A stretch of 57,959 nt of DNA, from NCBI GenBank assembly GCA_003427395.1, contig BFEA01000003.1, forward strand, positions 7,662,782 to 7,720,740. Reading direction: 5' to 3'. The notes below the pieces were generated by a model. The model saw only the letters and a program-made list of their open reading frames with translations. It did no database searches and had not been told where the DNA came from. This stretch comes from Chara braunii. Lineage: Eukaryota; Streptophyta; Charophyceae; Charales; Characeae. Both the position numbers and the translations under genes were made by a program. Shown piece by piece: positions 42,078-53,345 of this stretch (the stretch's first letter is position 1; each line of letters opens with the position of its first letter).

Positions 42078-42138
<61 letters not shown>

Positions 42139-42139
42139 N
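42078..42139. repeat. (CT)n microsatellite with one N
   Basis: A CT repeat of about 60 bp ends at an N at 42139, probably a join in the assembly. Confidence 0.95.
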
Positions 42140-42462
42140 ATCCAAAACCCAATCCAAACAGACTCCTCTTCAACCGATACCTAAAGTTCAGACCTGCCCC
42201 AGCACCCACATCAGGCTATCATATGGCAACGACCACCAGAGACAGGCTATACAGACAAAGAAGTATCAAGCTAGGGTTTAGGGTTTTAGCACCAAATACA
42301 GGATAAGACCAGATTACCAACATGGCCTCAGCCGTTTCCCTTATGGGATTCAAGGATTGTATCACAACCCCCTAACCCCCTCAGCGCCCACCATCCCCCC
42401 CGGTCTTTCCCACGAGCAGGAGGCCTCCCCAATGGGCAGTGAAGCTAGCCAGGGCGGCCATC

Positions 42463-43027
42463 GACATTCTCTCGCTCAATGTCAATGGATTGATCCATGC
42501 AAAAGCAGAAAAAAAAAAAAAACGCCATATGGAATATGTTAAAGAACCCAGTTAATGGGGGTTGGCCCGACGCAATGTGTGTTCAAGAGACCCACCTGCC
42601 CTCCCTCCTCCAAACTCAAATCGTCGACTGTTGACCACGATGTGCAGCAAGGAAGGTGGGTTAGTCTTAAGGTGGCGTATGAAGAGGATAAATTTTACCT
42701 GGTCTCCGTATATGCGCCCAATGATTCAACACATAGAATAGACCTTTGGCTCTCCCTTCTCCAATATCTACCGGACGATGCCCCGATAATAATAGCAGGT
42801 GACTTCAACACGATTCTTGACCCGTTAATGGATCGCAGATCTGCTGGTCATCAGTCCAACCAGGCGACCCCGTCTCAGCCAAACCTAGGCCCTAATATAC
42901 TCATTCTCAGACAACTAATGGCGGAGCGGAAACTAGAGGTAGTAGAGGATGTCTATAAACTACTGCATCCGAGCCGAAGAGCCTACACCTGCCTGTCATC
43001 TAGGGGAGAACAGGGTCTGACCAATTG
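42463..43027 (+). pseudogene. LINE endonuclease fragment, lost at its 3' side
   Basis: In plus orientation it reads DILSLNVNGLIHAKAE, then DAMCVQETHLPSLL and, after a frame change near 42600, RWVSLKVAYEEDKF, LVSVYAPNDSTH and IIIAGDFNTILDP. These are the AP-endonuclease motifs of L1-type ORF2. GDFN is intact here, unlike the LINE at 24.6 kb. An A run at 42511-42524 disturbs the frame. The homology stops at 43027 and the RT is missing. The sequence before 42463 (from 42140) may be its 5' leader or ORF1 remnant. Confidence 0.8.
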
Positions 43028-43324
43028 AAACTCCGACGAAACAGTTTGTCACAGCCTCTCGTTTCTTGTACTCTTCTCCCTCTCCGCCTATGGTTTACCG
43101 GGCAGCTCTATTTGACTATATATACCACGACTTCGCTATCACCCTGCTACGGTATTCTCCGGTTAGGTCGAGCGGCAGTGGTCGGGGCCATCACTACGCG
43201 ACCATGTTGTGCCTCTAGTGCCAGCAGCGTGTCCGGAGTGTATTTTTTGGCTGTGACAGACCTTTCTTTATTTTGTGGTTGTTTTGCTTGCTGGTGATGG
43301 GGTGTGAACCGACAGTCTGTAGAG
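43028..43324. other. No recognisable gene
   Basis: A 90-codon plus-strand frame (43025-43297) has no domain. Nothing else stands out. Confidence 0.35.
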
Positions 43325-43490
43325 TTTTCCATCTGGTGTGGGTGAATGATAGTCTGCTTTGACTTTTGCCAAAGGTACCTTGAGGGCAGTGGTTGGTGCC
43401 CACCTCAGGGTATCAGTTGTCGGGCAGTCGTTGATGCTTAACTACAGCCGGGGTTAAGGTGGATTATCACTTACAATGTAATAAGTTAGG
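43325..43490 (-). repeat. Inverted relative of the 32.6-33.0-kb repeats
   Basis: Read on the minus strand, GATAATCCACCTTAACCCCG, ACAACTGATACCC, ACCACTGCCCTCAAGG and then CACACCAGATGGAAAACTC give the same order as 32640-33000. The segment contains one 153-bp-type unit and one 48-bp-type unit. Confidence 0.75.
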
Positions 43491-44741
43491 GGATTATACA
43501 AACTGTTGAGGGGTTGGCGGGACCAATGCAGTATTAGTAGTATTCCTCTTTTCTTCCCTTCGTCATGCGGCTTTACCTTTAATATTTGTGGTTATTATTT
43601 TTTATCTTTATTAGTATTAGTATTCTTATTATTTTCAAGTGGGGCCCGACACCGGTTTTAGGACCCGTGCGGACCTGCGTGCGTTCGGGATGCCAGCGTA
43701 GTTCCTCTATCCTGCCTGATCGAGAGGCTCAACATGCATGCTGGCATGGGAGTCGGTTCCACGAGGAGGAAGAAACCAGGGTGGTTGGGCTCGCTGTGGG
43801 TGCAGTCCGTCGCCCACCATCTGCTGAAAGGGTGTGTGTGTATGAGCATGCCCGTTGAGAGGAGGATGAGGCCAACGAGGAGGGGCTGAACCTGGACAAC
43901 ATATCGTGTCGGGTGTATTTGGAGGCGAGCATGGAGGAAAACGAGTCTGGTCGGGGTGGAAGATCATTGATCTCGTTCGTTTCTTGACAGAAACAGACGA
44001 GTGAAAACTCGAATCGAGGGTTTTGGATCATGGCGACCCTGAATTTGCAATCAGGTGGGTATGAGAATTAATAGATTATGAGTTAGTAAAGAAAAGCACC
44101 GCGCAGAGTAACGACAAGGATGGATATGGCGAGGCGGTAAAACAAAGATTTCACTCGTTTCTTGATGAAATAGAGTGAAAGAAGATGATAGATCGGGGTT
44201 TTGAGGCGCTGCCAGCATCATGGCAGTGTCGGATTTGCCTTTAGGTTAGCAGTTTGGCCGGGATCAATACCGGAAATTGTGCCCAGGGGGAAGGCTCGAA
44301 AACGGCGATGTATTTTTCCTCGTTCTAGCGGAAATTTCTTTTTTTTTTTTTTTTTTTTTTTTCCTTATGTTTCTGCAAGCGAAGCAAAGCCAATTCCAGC
44401 GCATCGTCGTTTAGCATTGCGGCCACAGTCCTGACCCCGATGTTCATTGCCATGGTTGCCTTCGCTTTTACTGCCATGGTCATCTTCGTCATAGCGCCCT
44501 CTCGTCGTCGCTCTCTCGTTCGTTCGTACTGATGTTCGCGATCCTTTTGTTCCCGGGCAATCGCCATGCTTTTCGGTTTTATTCAGCACTCCCGATCTGC
44601 TCTGAGCAATACCGCTGTTTGAATCCGGACGTTAGTGCAACCAGGTACAGACTGCTGAGGGAAGTATCGCGTGCGTGCATGTATGACAAAGAGAGAGGAA
44701 GGGCTTCGTCACTCACCTTAAGTGTTGGCAATGCGGGATGA
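43491..44741. other. No recognisable gene; poly-T tract
   Basis: A poly-T run lies at 44339-44362. Short frames on both strands have no domain. Confidence 0.4.
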
Positions 44742-45311
44742 GTGGAGAGTCGAGCGACGGTGTCAAGCCGCAACGAAACGAGGGGAAGTTTAGCAATGTA
44801 TATGTCCCTGGTTCAGCAGAAGATTCGCTCCCATTTTGCACACTCGGTCAACATGATAGTCGGATCTACGTTTCGCCCGCAACTGGTTACTGTGGTCGAC
44901 CACTGGCAGGGCCTTGCTGGTTCTATGGCACGTGATCATCCCCTCAACCAGCAGGGTTGTCATCGACTCTCTGCTGGTGACCATCATGTTTGTGACTCTT
45001 GGTCACTGTACTTAGTTGTCTCTGAGGAGATTTCACTTGCTAACCACAGGGAAGTTGATGATGTTGAATTTCATGTGCAAGGGCTAATTATGATCAGCAG
45101 GGAGCAAGCCGAACCCTGTGCACATCCTCTTCAGGCCCATTATGAGCAGAAGGCCACTACTGCGAAGAGAGGTGAGAAGAACAAAACAGAGAAAAGAGGA
45201 TGCGGTTGCACCGTGGCCGCGAGTGTTGTTCATTACGGCGGCTGCGACTTGTTGAGGGAGCCGCTGGAATGGTGTTGTCATTGTCTTCAACTACGTGCGG
45301 ATGTCCATTGA
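44742..45311 (+). CDS. Hypothetical 189-aa frame, unrecognised
   Basis: A mixed-composition frame with a hydrophobic/basic N-terminal half (AMYMSLVQQKIRSHF), a Lys/Glu-rich stretch and a Cys-rich C-terminus (EWCCHCLQLRADV). No named domain, signal peptide or splice evidence is seen. The first Met is arbitrary. It is followed by a tandem duplication. It may be a chance frame. Confidence 0.2.
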   Translation: MESRATVSSRNETRGSLAMYMSLVQQKIRSHFAHSVNMIVGSTFRPQLVTVVDHWQGLAGSMARDHPLNQQGCHRLSAGDHHVCDSWSLYLVVSEEISLANHREVDDVEFHVQGLIMISREQAEPCAHPLQAHYEQKATTAKRGEKNKTEKRGCGCTVAASVVHYGGCDLLREPLEWCCHCLQLRADVH

Positions 45312-45378
45312 CAGGGGATGTTGTCATGTTATTTGTGGATTTTTGTTGAATCCTTGCTTACCTCTGCTTTATCATTGT

Positions 45379-45726
45379 TGCGACCGTTATTGAGGACCTA
45401 CTGCTAGTTCCGGCCTGGGTGGACTAGGGGAGACCATCGCTGCAAAAGACTGTCATTTTGTTCTTTGCGGGCGTTGTTATTTGAGTTCATTAAGCACGTT
45501 GTTGCTCGAAGCTGGTGAAATTATTTTACCGCGCTCATGGCTACTATGCTACTGCGGCCATTATTAAGGACCTACTGCTAGTTCCGGCCTTGGTGAACTA
45601 AGGGAGACTATTGCTACAAAAGACTATCACTTTGTTCTTTGTGGGCGCTGCTATTTGAGTTCATGAAGCAAGTTATTGTTGGAAGCTGGTGAATTTTTTT
45701 TACCGCGCTCGTGGCTACTATGCTAC
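45379..45726. repeat. 174-bp tandem duplication
   Basis: Copies at 45379-45552 and 45553-45726 share GGACCTACTGCTAGTTCCGG, AAAAGACT, TTTGTTCTTTG, TATTTGAGTTCAT and GCTACTATGCTACTGCG. Confidence 0.92.
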
Positions 45727-46136
45727 TGCGCCTGGCGTTGTATTGTCATGTGCACTATGGTGGACTGTTGTGATCAGCCTGCGTCCTGAATAGAGCTAGA
45801 GGGGGGATGTTAACTATTTGAACACAGACCCTTCTAGGCTGCGGTACCACGGTTTAGTCAAAGGTAGACGTAGTGTGGCCAAAGGAACGGTCGGACTTCG
45901 TACGGAGGCTATCATTGCGATTAGGAGACTTGTCACGGTGTTGTTGCACCGCGTTCGCGTCATGGCTTGACTGTCTTGCTGCGAATCTGGCCGCAATTGC
46001 GGGGCCCTCAGTCTCATCGAGGAATCAAGGTCCTCTCGCGCGAGTCTGAGTGCACCTCCCTCGTATCTGAGAGACTTAACGCTTCTACCTTCTGTCCTTC
46101 TTGCTCCAAGTCTGCTCTGTTGGTTCTGAGAAGAAG
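45727..46136. other. No recognisable gene
   Basis: Short frames on both strands without domains. A minus-strand frame passes through the tRNA-like sequence and is not a gene. Confidence 0.35.
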
Positions 46137-46200
46137 TCGGCAGGCGGGATTCAAACCCGTAATCTATGTCAATGCCTCTGTGGCAGGTTCGCCCCACCGA
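46137..46200 (-). tRNA. tRNA-like sequence or pseudogene
   Basis: On the minus strand a 7-bp acceptor stem can be drawn (TCGGTGG with CTGCCGA, two wobble pairs). Next to it is a T-arm, ACGGG-TTTGAAT-CCCGC, with one mismatch in the stem. The whole is 64 bases, about eight short of a normal tRNA, and no standard anticodon arm can be drawn between the stems. It is best read as a tRNA pseudogene or SINE head. Confidence 0.4.
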
Positions 46201-46520
46201 TTGCGGGAGCTCTATCGAAACGTAACCGAGGTTCTGGAGGCAGGGAACTGAGTGGTAATCATCATCTCCTTCTATAAACCCAGCTAAAGCCCTTACATCT
46301 ACATCTTTCTATGGTTTGACTGAGTATATTGTCTGCACCTCTATTGATTTTATGTTTAACTTTCATGACTTAAACCAGACTTAAGTAAAGGAATGCATGT
46401 GCAATCTCAGTTTCATTTTTGTTGGTTGTTTTAACTCAGATTGAGAAAGGGTTTTGCATTGGGGGAAGGTGGGAGGAAGATAGTTTTGCTTGCGATTGTC
46501 TGCATCAACCAAAGGTTGGG

Positions 46521-47265
46521 CTTAGTTTCTAAGTTGAATGGTCCAGCGGTATGTTTATTTTTGACTGCCTGAAGAACAAGACTTTGTTCCTAAGTTGGAT
46601 GGTCTGGTTACTTTGGTTTGCAAGGGTTGCATGTGTTTGTTTTTTTCAGGGACTAAGTTTTGTTTCTAAGTTGAATAGCTTGGTCGCCTTGATTTATTTT
46701 GAGATTTTTTGAGTGAGACTGGGCTTTGTTTCTAAGTTGAATGACCCGGTCTTCTTATGTTTCTTTATTGTTTCTGAGAAATGGAGTTTTATTCCTAAGT
46801 TGGATGACTCGAACTTATTTTTGTTTATTCTGAGGGAATCAGACGAAGAACCAGACTTAGTTTCTAAGTTGAATGATTTGGTCTGGAGCCACGTACATAT
46901 AGGAACCAAAGAGTAAATTCTATTATTATCATACAATAACAGGTTAGTCATACTTTGTTTCTAAGTTGAATGGTCTAACTATAGTTTATCACAATGAAGA
47001 GAGTGTCAAATAGTAATTGATGGTAAGATGGGGCATGCTGAACTTTGTTTCTAAGTTGAATGGTTCAGTCTTATGCAACTTCAAAAAACTAAGAGCAAAA
47101 AGATAGATATAACCTGACTACTTTAAACAGCTCAGGGCGACTAGGCATTGTTTCTAAGTTGAATGGCCTAATTATATGCCCAAAGAAGAGAAAAGCAGTA
47201 GTGACTTGTGTTTGTGTATATTCAATTAAAAAACTAAACTTTGTTCTTAAGTTGAATGGTCTAGC
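46521..47265. repeat. Array of ten conserved motifs with variable spacers
   Basis: The motif TTTCTAAGTTGAATGGTC (with small variants) occurs ten times in the same orientation, with the core AAGTTG at 46531, 46592, 46668, 46734, 46797, 46866, 46963, 47053, 47156 and 47249. Start-to-start distances are 61, 76, 66, 63, 69, 97, 90, 103 and 93 bp. The intervening sequence is AT-rich and mostly not conserved. The spacing is not a constant multiple of three, so a coding repeat is unlikely. Confidence 0.9.
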
Positions 47266-47449
47266 TCTATGTCTTATGTAAGTTGGGTAAAAGGGATAAA
47301 CCATTGAAAGATCTGAACTATTGTTGACAGGTTCAACCTTGGGACTGAGTGAGAGTACTTACCATTTCGGATTGGACTTGCATGGGGCTGAGTGAGAGTT
47401 TTGCGTAGTCTGAGTTTCATTTTGATAGGTAGTTGTTTTATTTGCTCGC

Positions 47450-49860
47450 CACGTGCTAGAGCTATTGGAGTTAGTTCAATTCCTGCACTTTGTCAGCTAA
47501 CGTTTTTTACTTAGGTCAATTCTTGTATTTTCTAGATCATTTATTTTACTTGGCTTTGTATAAATTTTGAAAAGCTACTTTCTCTACGTAGGAAGCGCTG
47601 CAAAAATTTATACAAAACCAAAGAGTTAGTCAAATTTTGGTTTTTCAAAGTTCAACTTTTGTCCAAGTTTTATATCTGTCTCGGTAAAAATCTGAATTTT
47701 TTTTTTTTTAAGAGAAACTGCTGCCTAATTTTTTGTTAATTTAAGGATTTAGACAAAATTTGACTTTGAGAAGTCAGAATCATTTCAAATTTTGTATTTA
47801 GCTTTGTATGAATTTTGGAATAACACCTCTCTAGGGGAAGTGTTGCTGAAATTTCGACAAATCTCAGGAGTTAGTTACATTTGGTTTCGGCATGAACTCA
47901 AGTTTTGCTTTGAGATCTTATCTGGCTTAGTATAAATCTGGAAAGTCTACTTCTCTAAAGGAGATGTTGCCCAAATTTTTACTAATTCAGAAAGCTGGAC
48001 AAAATTTGACTTTCTAGTATTGGGGATCATTTCAGTTTTCATATTTGAGCAAATATAAATACCGATAAGGTACTTTTTCCACAGGAAGCACTGTCGAAAT
48101 TTTCTTAGTTTAGAACAGTTAGATTATATTCCGATAGGGAAGATTTTGGCGATCCACCTTGTATAGGGGAGATGCCGCAAAAAATCTTACTTTCCTTGGA
48201 CACTTGCTTAGAGGTAAACTTAGACGTCCTTATGAGACGATTCGAGTGAGGCATGATATGAAAGTTGTCCTCCTTATACTTCTAAGCTTAGTTGGGAATT
48301 GATCTGTCCTTTGTTACAGGTCCTCGTTGAGCATTTTGATTCATGATTGGAACTAGATTCATCTTCATCCCACGAGGATCATCTTCTATTATCACTGATA
48401 GCAGGTCAGTTGTCGATTCGTCGATTTACGATTCAACTCCAATTCACTCTCGCTACTCGACCTAAATGTTTTAGCCCTGTGGTTTGAACTGTTTCGGTGG
48501 GGTTTTAAACCTCGACTTTATTTAATGACCATTTAACAAAGATACTGAGTATTTTATTATGAAAGCTTGGACACAGGTTGGGGCTTGTGTGGCTAAAGTG
48601 AGGGGTATGAGGGCAAAGAGTGGTTGAAGTTGACCCCTTGTAGTGCATGGACTTCTGGTTGAATCTTTGATTGCAGGCATGTGTGTGGTTCAGACTTTGG
48701 ATTTGACTACCTGCGATCACATACATGTGGTTGAGGGGAGTTTCACTGTGATTCTGATAAGTAATTGTCTCGTATTTTAACCCTTCACACGTATATATCT
48801 GTGTATATATTTCACGTGTCAACGCGACCTATCGCGAACGCGCGTGAGGGTTGAGCTGATTTTGCATTTGAGAGAAAGGGAGATTCTCCTTTTACCCCCT
48901 TTTTTGCTTTTTAGAATAATCATAGTTGGACGTTGAAGTCTGTGGCAGCTGTCAAAGTTAAACCCTTTGACTCTTCTTCAAACCCTAGATGATGGAGCTC
49001 ATCTCCAGGGCGATAAAGTTTGACTTCCACAACAGGTAGAAGCTTGTGTACCACCCACTCTCTGTGAGGTGCAAAAGAGAGTGTGGTTTTTAACCGCCTT
49101 GGCGATTGTCCGACGCTGAGAGATTAACCCCTCAAGGCGCGTGTCAGTCGACACTTGTGTGTCGAACACGACCCTCGAGATCATCGAGGGCCATGCGATT
49201 ATGGGTACTACGTAGTACTCCATCGTTGCGACTGATTACATATGTGTGCATGGCTAGTCGATATAAGAAAGTTTTGCGTTAGCATGGTTTTATTAAGAGT
49301 TTCGTGTGTGACGCCGAACCGATTTTTGTGTCAAAAGGTTATGGGTTAGATACTAAAGGCACTAGGAGTGTTTTGTTTTGTGTGAGTGATCAGACTGTTT
49401 TTTTTTTGCATGGTGTAACGCGTGGTAAGAAGGATGCGTTCTAGTCGATCGACGACAAGTCGCGCTCAGGACTTCAACCCCCTAATGCGTCGGTTCACGT
49501 ACGGGTCCGATAAAGGCGTGGGACCGCTCGTACCCCCAATGCTACAGCGTATGAGAAACGCCCTCGGCTGGGTCAGCTCTGCGATTGCAACTAATTAGCT
49601 TTCGCGGGTGGTTCAGTAGCTCGGCAGGGAAACGCCCACCTAAGGGATGGCGACAGCTCCCGCAAGTGGAGGTAGGTTGTACCTTGCGTGACCCTATTCT
49701 ATCGTAGGGATTTGCGAGAGTTATGGCTGACGCACTCGGCCGGAGAGGCGACGAAAACTTCATTTGCACCGCGATAAAGGATGAAGTCTTGCCACAAATC
49801 CTGTCTGACGCGGCCGGAAGGTTCCCCCTACGAGACTGATACGCTCAACATTGTCCCCTC
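47450..49860 (+). repeat. 2.4-kb direct repeat, copy 1
   Basis: It is homologous, in the same orientation, to 50936-53345. Landmarks are GAGTTAGTTCAAT at the left end, GGCGATCCACC (48151), CGAGGATCATCTTC, CCGTGGCAGCTGTCAAAGT-type sequence (about 48935) and GCACTCGGCCGGAG (49732) near the right end, finishing in GACGCGGCCGGAAGGTTCC. It contains about five tandem units of roughly 125 bp at 47540-48130, each with TTTGTATAAATTTTG-, TCTCTAGG- and GTTAGACAAAATTTGAC-type words. No long frame is open in both copies. It could be an LTR, a satellite monomer or a segmental duplicate. Confidence 0.8.
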
Positions 49861-50855
49861 CAAAAAGAAAAGAAAAGGAAAAAGAAATGGAAAATTACAA
49901 CCCGTCCAGGTGAAAAGAAAAAAAAAAGACGCAAACTTTTATTTTTTTAGTGCGTAGATTGGGTCGGATACGTAGCTGTAATTATTATTCGAAGAAAGGT
50001 ATGTGCAACCTTCGTGGTGGGTGATGGTTTAAGCAGGTGTACCATATATCCAAGGTTTATGACGATATATGTTAATATCAGTGTGTAGGAGCGCACTATC
50101 GGGTGAGGAGAAGCGGTTGTAGAAGGTTTTAAGACAAATGTCAATGGGCTTATCGGTAGGTTGGGTAGGGAGTGTTTTGATCATAGGTCAGCATGTTACA
50201 TGGCCCGTAGAAAGCAAAAAAAAAACAGAAATCTGACTAGATGGTCGGCTTTTTCAAGAAGGAAAAAAAAAAAAGGAAGACAGCAGTTCGCGCAGTTGAA
50301 AAGAAAAAAAAAAAAAGTAACCCAGACGGCCCGCTAAAGAGGGATCACATTGTAATGATAAAGGTTTTTTATGGGTTGCAGGGAGTTTAATAATTTGATT
50401 TAGCATTAAAAAAAAAAATGGGAGTGAAAATGACAAACTTCGACAATGGTAGTTGGTGGGATTTTATTTGTTTCGATATGACTTGATAAGGGAATTGTGG
50501 GGCATATGGTGGAGTGGACGGTTGTGTTTTGTTGGAGGGACTATAGACTTGGTCATGGAGGTTGGAAAAAAGTCTCTTTGTATGAATGGATATCAACGTC
50601 TGTTGGGATGGGAGATCGAGGGTCTTTCCTCCCCGATTCGTTGCTTGGAGCCCCCACAAGCTCGTGGTGATTACAACCTTTCTTTGCATGTCGTATCATC
50701 GTAGTCGTTGGGTTGAAATTTTTAACTCGAGGGTGACAAGAAAGTTCTGTGTATTTTTTGTGAGCGTGAGCTGAGATTTTTTTATGGTTGTAGGTGATGA
50801 TGTTTGGATCGATTTGGGTATGTGGGAAATTGTTTACCGGATTCATGCACGAATA

Positions 50856-50858
<3 letters not shown>
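49861..50858. other. Spacer between the 2.4-kb repeats
   Basis: About 1 kb with A-rich runs (49868-49930, 50215-50225, 50262-50273, 50301-50318) and no recognisable gene. If the flanking repeats are LTRs, this would be a very short, non-coding interior. Confidence 0.45.

Positions 50859-50943
<85 letters not shown>
50859..50943. repeat. (GT)n(GA)n microsatellite
   Basis: A GT repeat (50859-50908) passes into a GA repeat and abuts the second 2.4-kb copy. Confidence 0.97.
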
Positions 50944-50947
<4 letters not shown>

Positions 50948-53345
50948 TTAGTTCAATTTTTGCATTTAGAAGTTGAATTTATTCTTTATATTTGGCTTTT
51001 ATAATTTTGGAAAGGCACCTTCGCTAGGAGGAATCGGTGCCCACATTTCTTCAAATCCAATGAATTAGTCAATTGCATTTTGGAGTTGAGTTTATTCTTT
51101 ATATTTGGCTTTTATAATTTTGAAAAGGCACCTTCGCTAGGAGGAATCGGTGCCCACATTTCTCCAAATCCAAGGAATTAGTCAATTTCTTTTTTTACAA
51201 AATTTCAACTTTTGTCTAAGTTACATATTTGACTTAGTAAGAATATGGGAAACCTACTTTTCTAGAGGAAGTGTTGCCCAAGTTTTTGCTAAATCAAGGA
51301 GTTAGACAAAATTTAACTTTATGAAGTCAGAAATATCTCTAGAATTCATATTTAACTTTGTATAAATTTTTTGAAGACACTTTCTCGAGAGAGAGTATTA
51401 CTGAAATTTCTACAAATCTAAGGAGTTCGTTGAATTTTGTCTTAGCAGAGTTCAAATTTTGTCTGTGAATTCATATCTAACTTAGTATAAATTTGGGAAA
51501 CTTTTGTTTATGAACGGAATGCTGCCCAAAGTTGTACTAAATCAGAGTTGACTCTGTAAAGTCAAAATTTATTTTTTTAATTCATATTTAGTTTAGTATA
51601 AAATTTGAAAAGACACTTTCTCTAGAGGGAGTGTTGCCGAAAAAAATTCTAGTTTCAACAGTGAGTTATATTACACTTTGAAAAGAAAAACGTTGGCGAT
51701 CCACCCTGTACAGGAGAGATGTTGTCAAAATAATCCCTGATCTTTGGCATCATATAAAGTTAAGTTTAGACTTAGTTTTGTGAGAGGTTGGAGTGAGACG
51801 TGATATGGGGGTTTATTCTTCATGCACTTAAAGTTAGTTTTAGAAACTGATCTGTGTTGTGTAACTTGTCTTCTTTGGTAATTTCGATTCACGACCTGAC
51901 TAGTCCCTACCCGATCCTACGAGGATTGTCTTCAGTTATCTTTCGATAAGAAGGTCGGTTTACGATTCAGCTTCAAACTCATTCTAACGTCTCAAGCTAA
52001 GGCCTTAATCCCTATGGGTTAAATTGTTTCTTGGGGTTTTTACTTTGACTTTTATTAAATGACCATTAAAAATGATTAACCAGTTTATTTGGGAGGGTTG
52101 GACAACGGTTGGGACTTGTGTGAATAAGGTATGGGGTGTGAGTGTCGAAAGCGGTTGAAGTTGACCCCGTGTTCGTGGTCTGTCGATGTTGAATCTTTGT
52201 TGTGATTGCACATATGTTTTGTGAGTTGAAGTCCTGATCTGACATTGTTTGTGATCATTTGTATATTTCAAAGGGGGTCACAATATAATTGTGAGAATGA
52301 TTGTTTCGTGTCCTATAACCTCGTTATATTTATATTTTGTGTATTCGCGTTGTCTATGTTGATCGTGCATAAGATTTAGCAGATTTGTATCAAGAAAAAA
52401 GGGAGATCCCCTTTTGCTTCTGGTTTTTAGAATTTTTATAGTTGTGCATTGAGGTCCGTGGCAGCTGTCAAAGTCAAATCCCTCTACTTGTTTCCAGACC
52501 TCCGACGATGAAGCCCCGTTCTCAAAGTCAGCGGCGTTTGGTCGGCACTGAGGGCGGAAACCCGCCTACCACTCCTCTCCGCAGTGTGCAGAAGGGGGTA
52601 GGTCTCGTAATCGCACTTGCGATTGTCTAGCGTCGAGGGATTAACCCCTGAGGACACGTGTCAACCGACACTTGAGTGTACAAAGCGACCCTCAAAATCG
52701 TTGAGGACCGTATGATTATGGGTAATACATTGTACACCATCCTCGGAATTGCTTGTGTAACCATGCATGGCTAGTCGATATGACAAGACCTATGTTGCCG
52801 TGATATTTATTCAGAGTTTTGCATGCGGCACTCTCTTATTTATCTCGTTAAAACGTTATGGGTCGGATGTATAAAAAAAAATAGGTGCGAATTATGTATG
52901 GAGTTTGGTTTATTTTTGTGAAATATATCGCGTGGTTAGATGGACCGTTCTAGCCGACTGACGAAGAGTCGCGCTTTGGAGATCGTCCTCGAGAATGTCG
53001 GCTCGCATATGGGTCCAATTAAGGCGTTCGACCGCACATACCCCCTATGTTTCAGCGAACGAGAAACGTCATCGCCTGGGGCACCTTTGCGATTGCACTC
53101 GAGCAACTTCCGAACGTGGTTCGGTAGCTCGGGGGGGATACACCTGTCCAAAGGGTGGTGTCAGCCCCTTGGGCAAAGGTAAGTTTTTCCTCGCGCGACC
53201 TCTATCCTGCCGTATGGTTTCGCGAGAGGTATGGCTGGCGCACTCGGCCGGAGTGGCGAACGGTCCTTCGCGATAAGATCCTGCAAAATCTTACGTGATG
53301 CGGCCGGAAGCGTCCCCCTGCAGGACCGATGCGGTCGACAACGGT
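50936..53345 (+). repeat. 2.4-kb direct repeat, copy 2
   Basis: It has the same landmarks as copy 1: GAGTTAGTTCAAT, GGCGATCCACC (51690), CTACGAGGATTGTCTTC, CCGTGGCAGCTGTCAAAGTC (52460) and GCACTCGGCCGGAG (53241). It ends near GATGCGGCCGGAAGCGTCC. Tandem units at about 50980-51670 include two nearly identical 110-bp copies (CGGTGCCCACATTTCT at about 51043 and 51149). The offset from copy 1 is about 3.5 kb. Confidence 0.8.

Noticed and set aside
46521-47265. CRISPR array
   Set aside because: The motif variants and irregular 61-103-bp spacing do not fit CRISPR, no cas genes are present and the genome is eukaryotic.
49600-49665. tRNA-like A-box sequence (TAGCTCGGCAGG) in the 2.4-kb repeat
   Set aside because: No B-box or T-arm lies at a suitable distance, and the other copy at about 53.1 kb differs in the same places.
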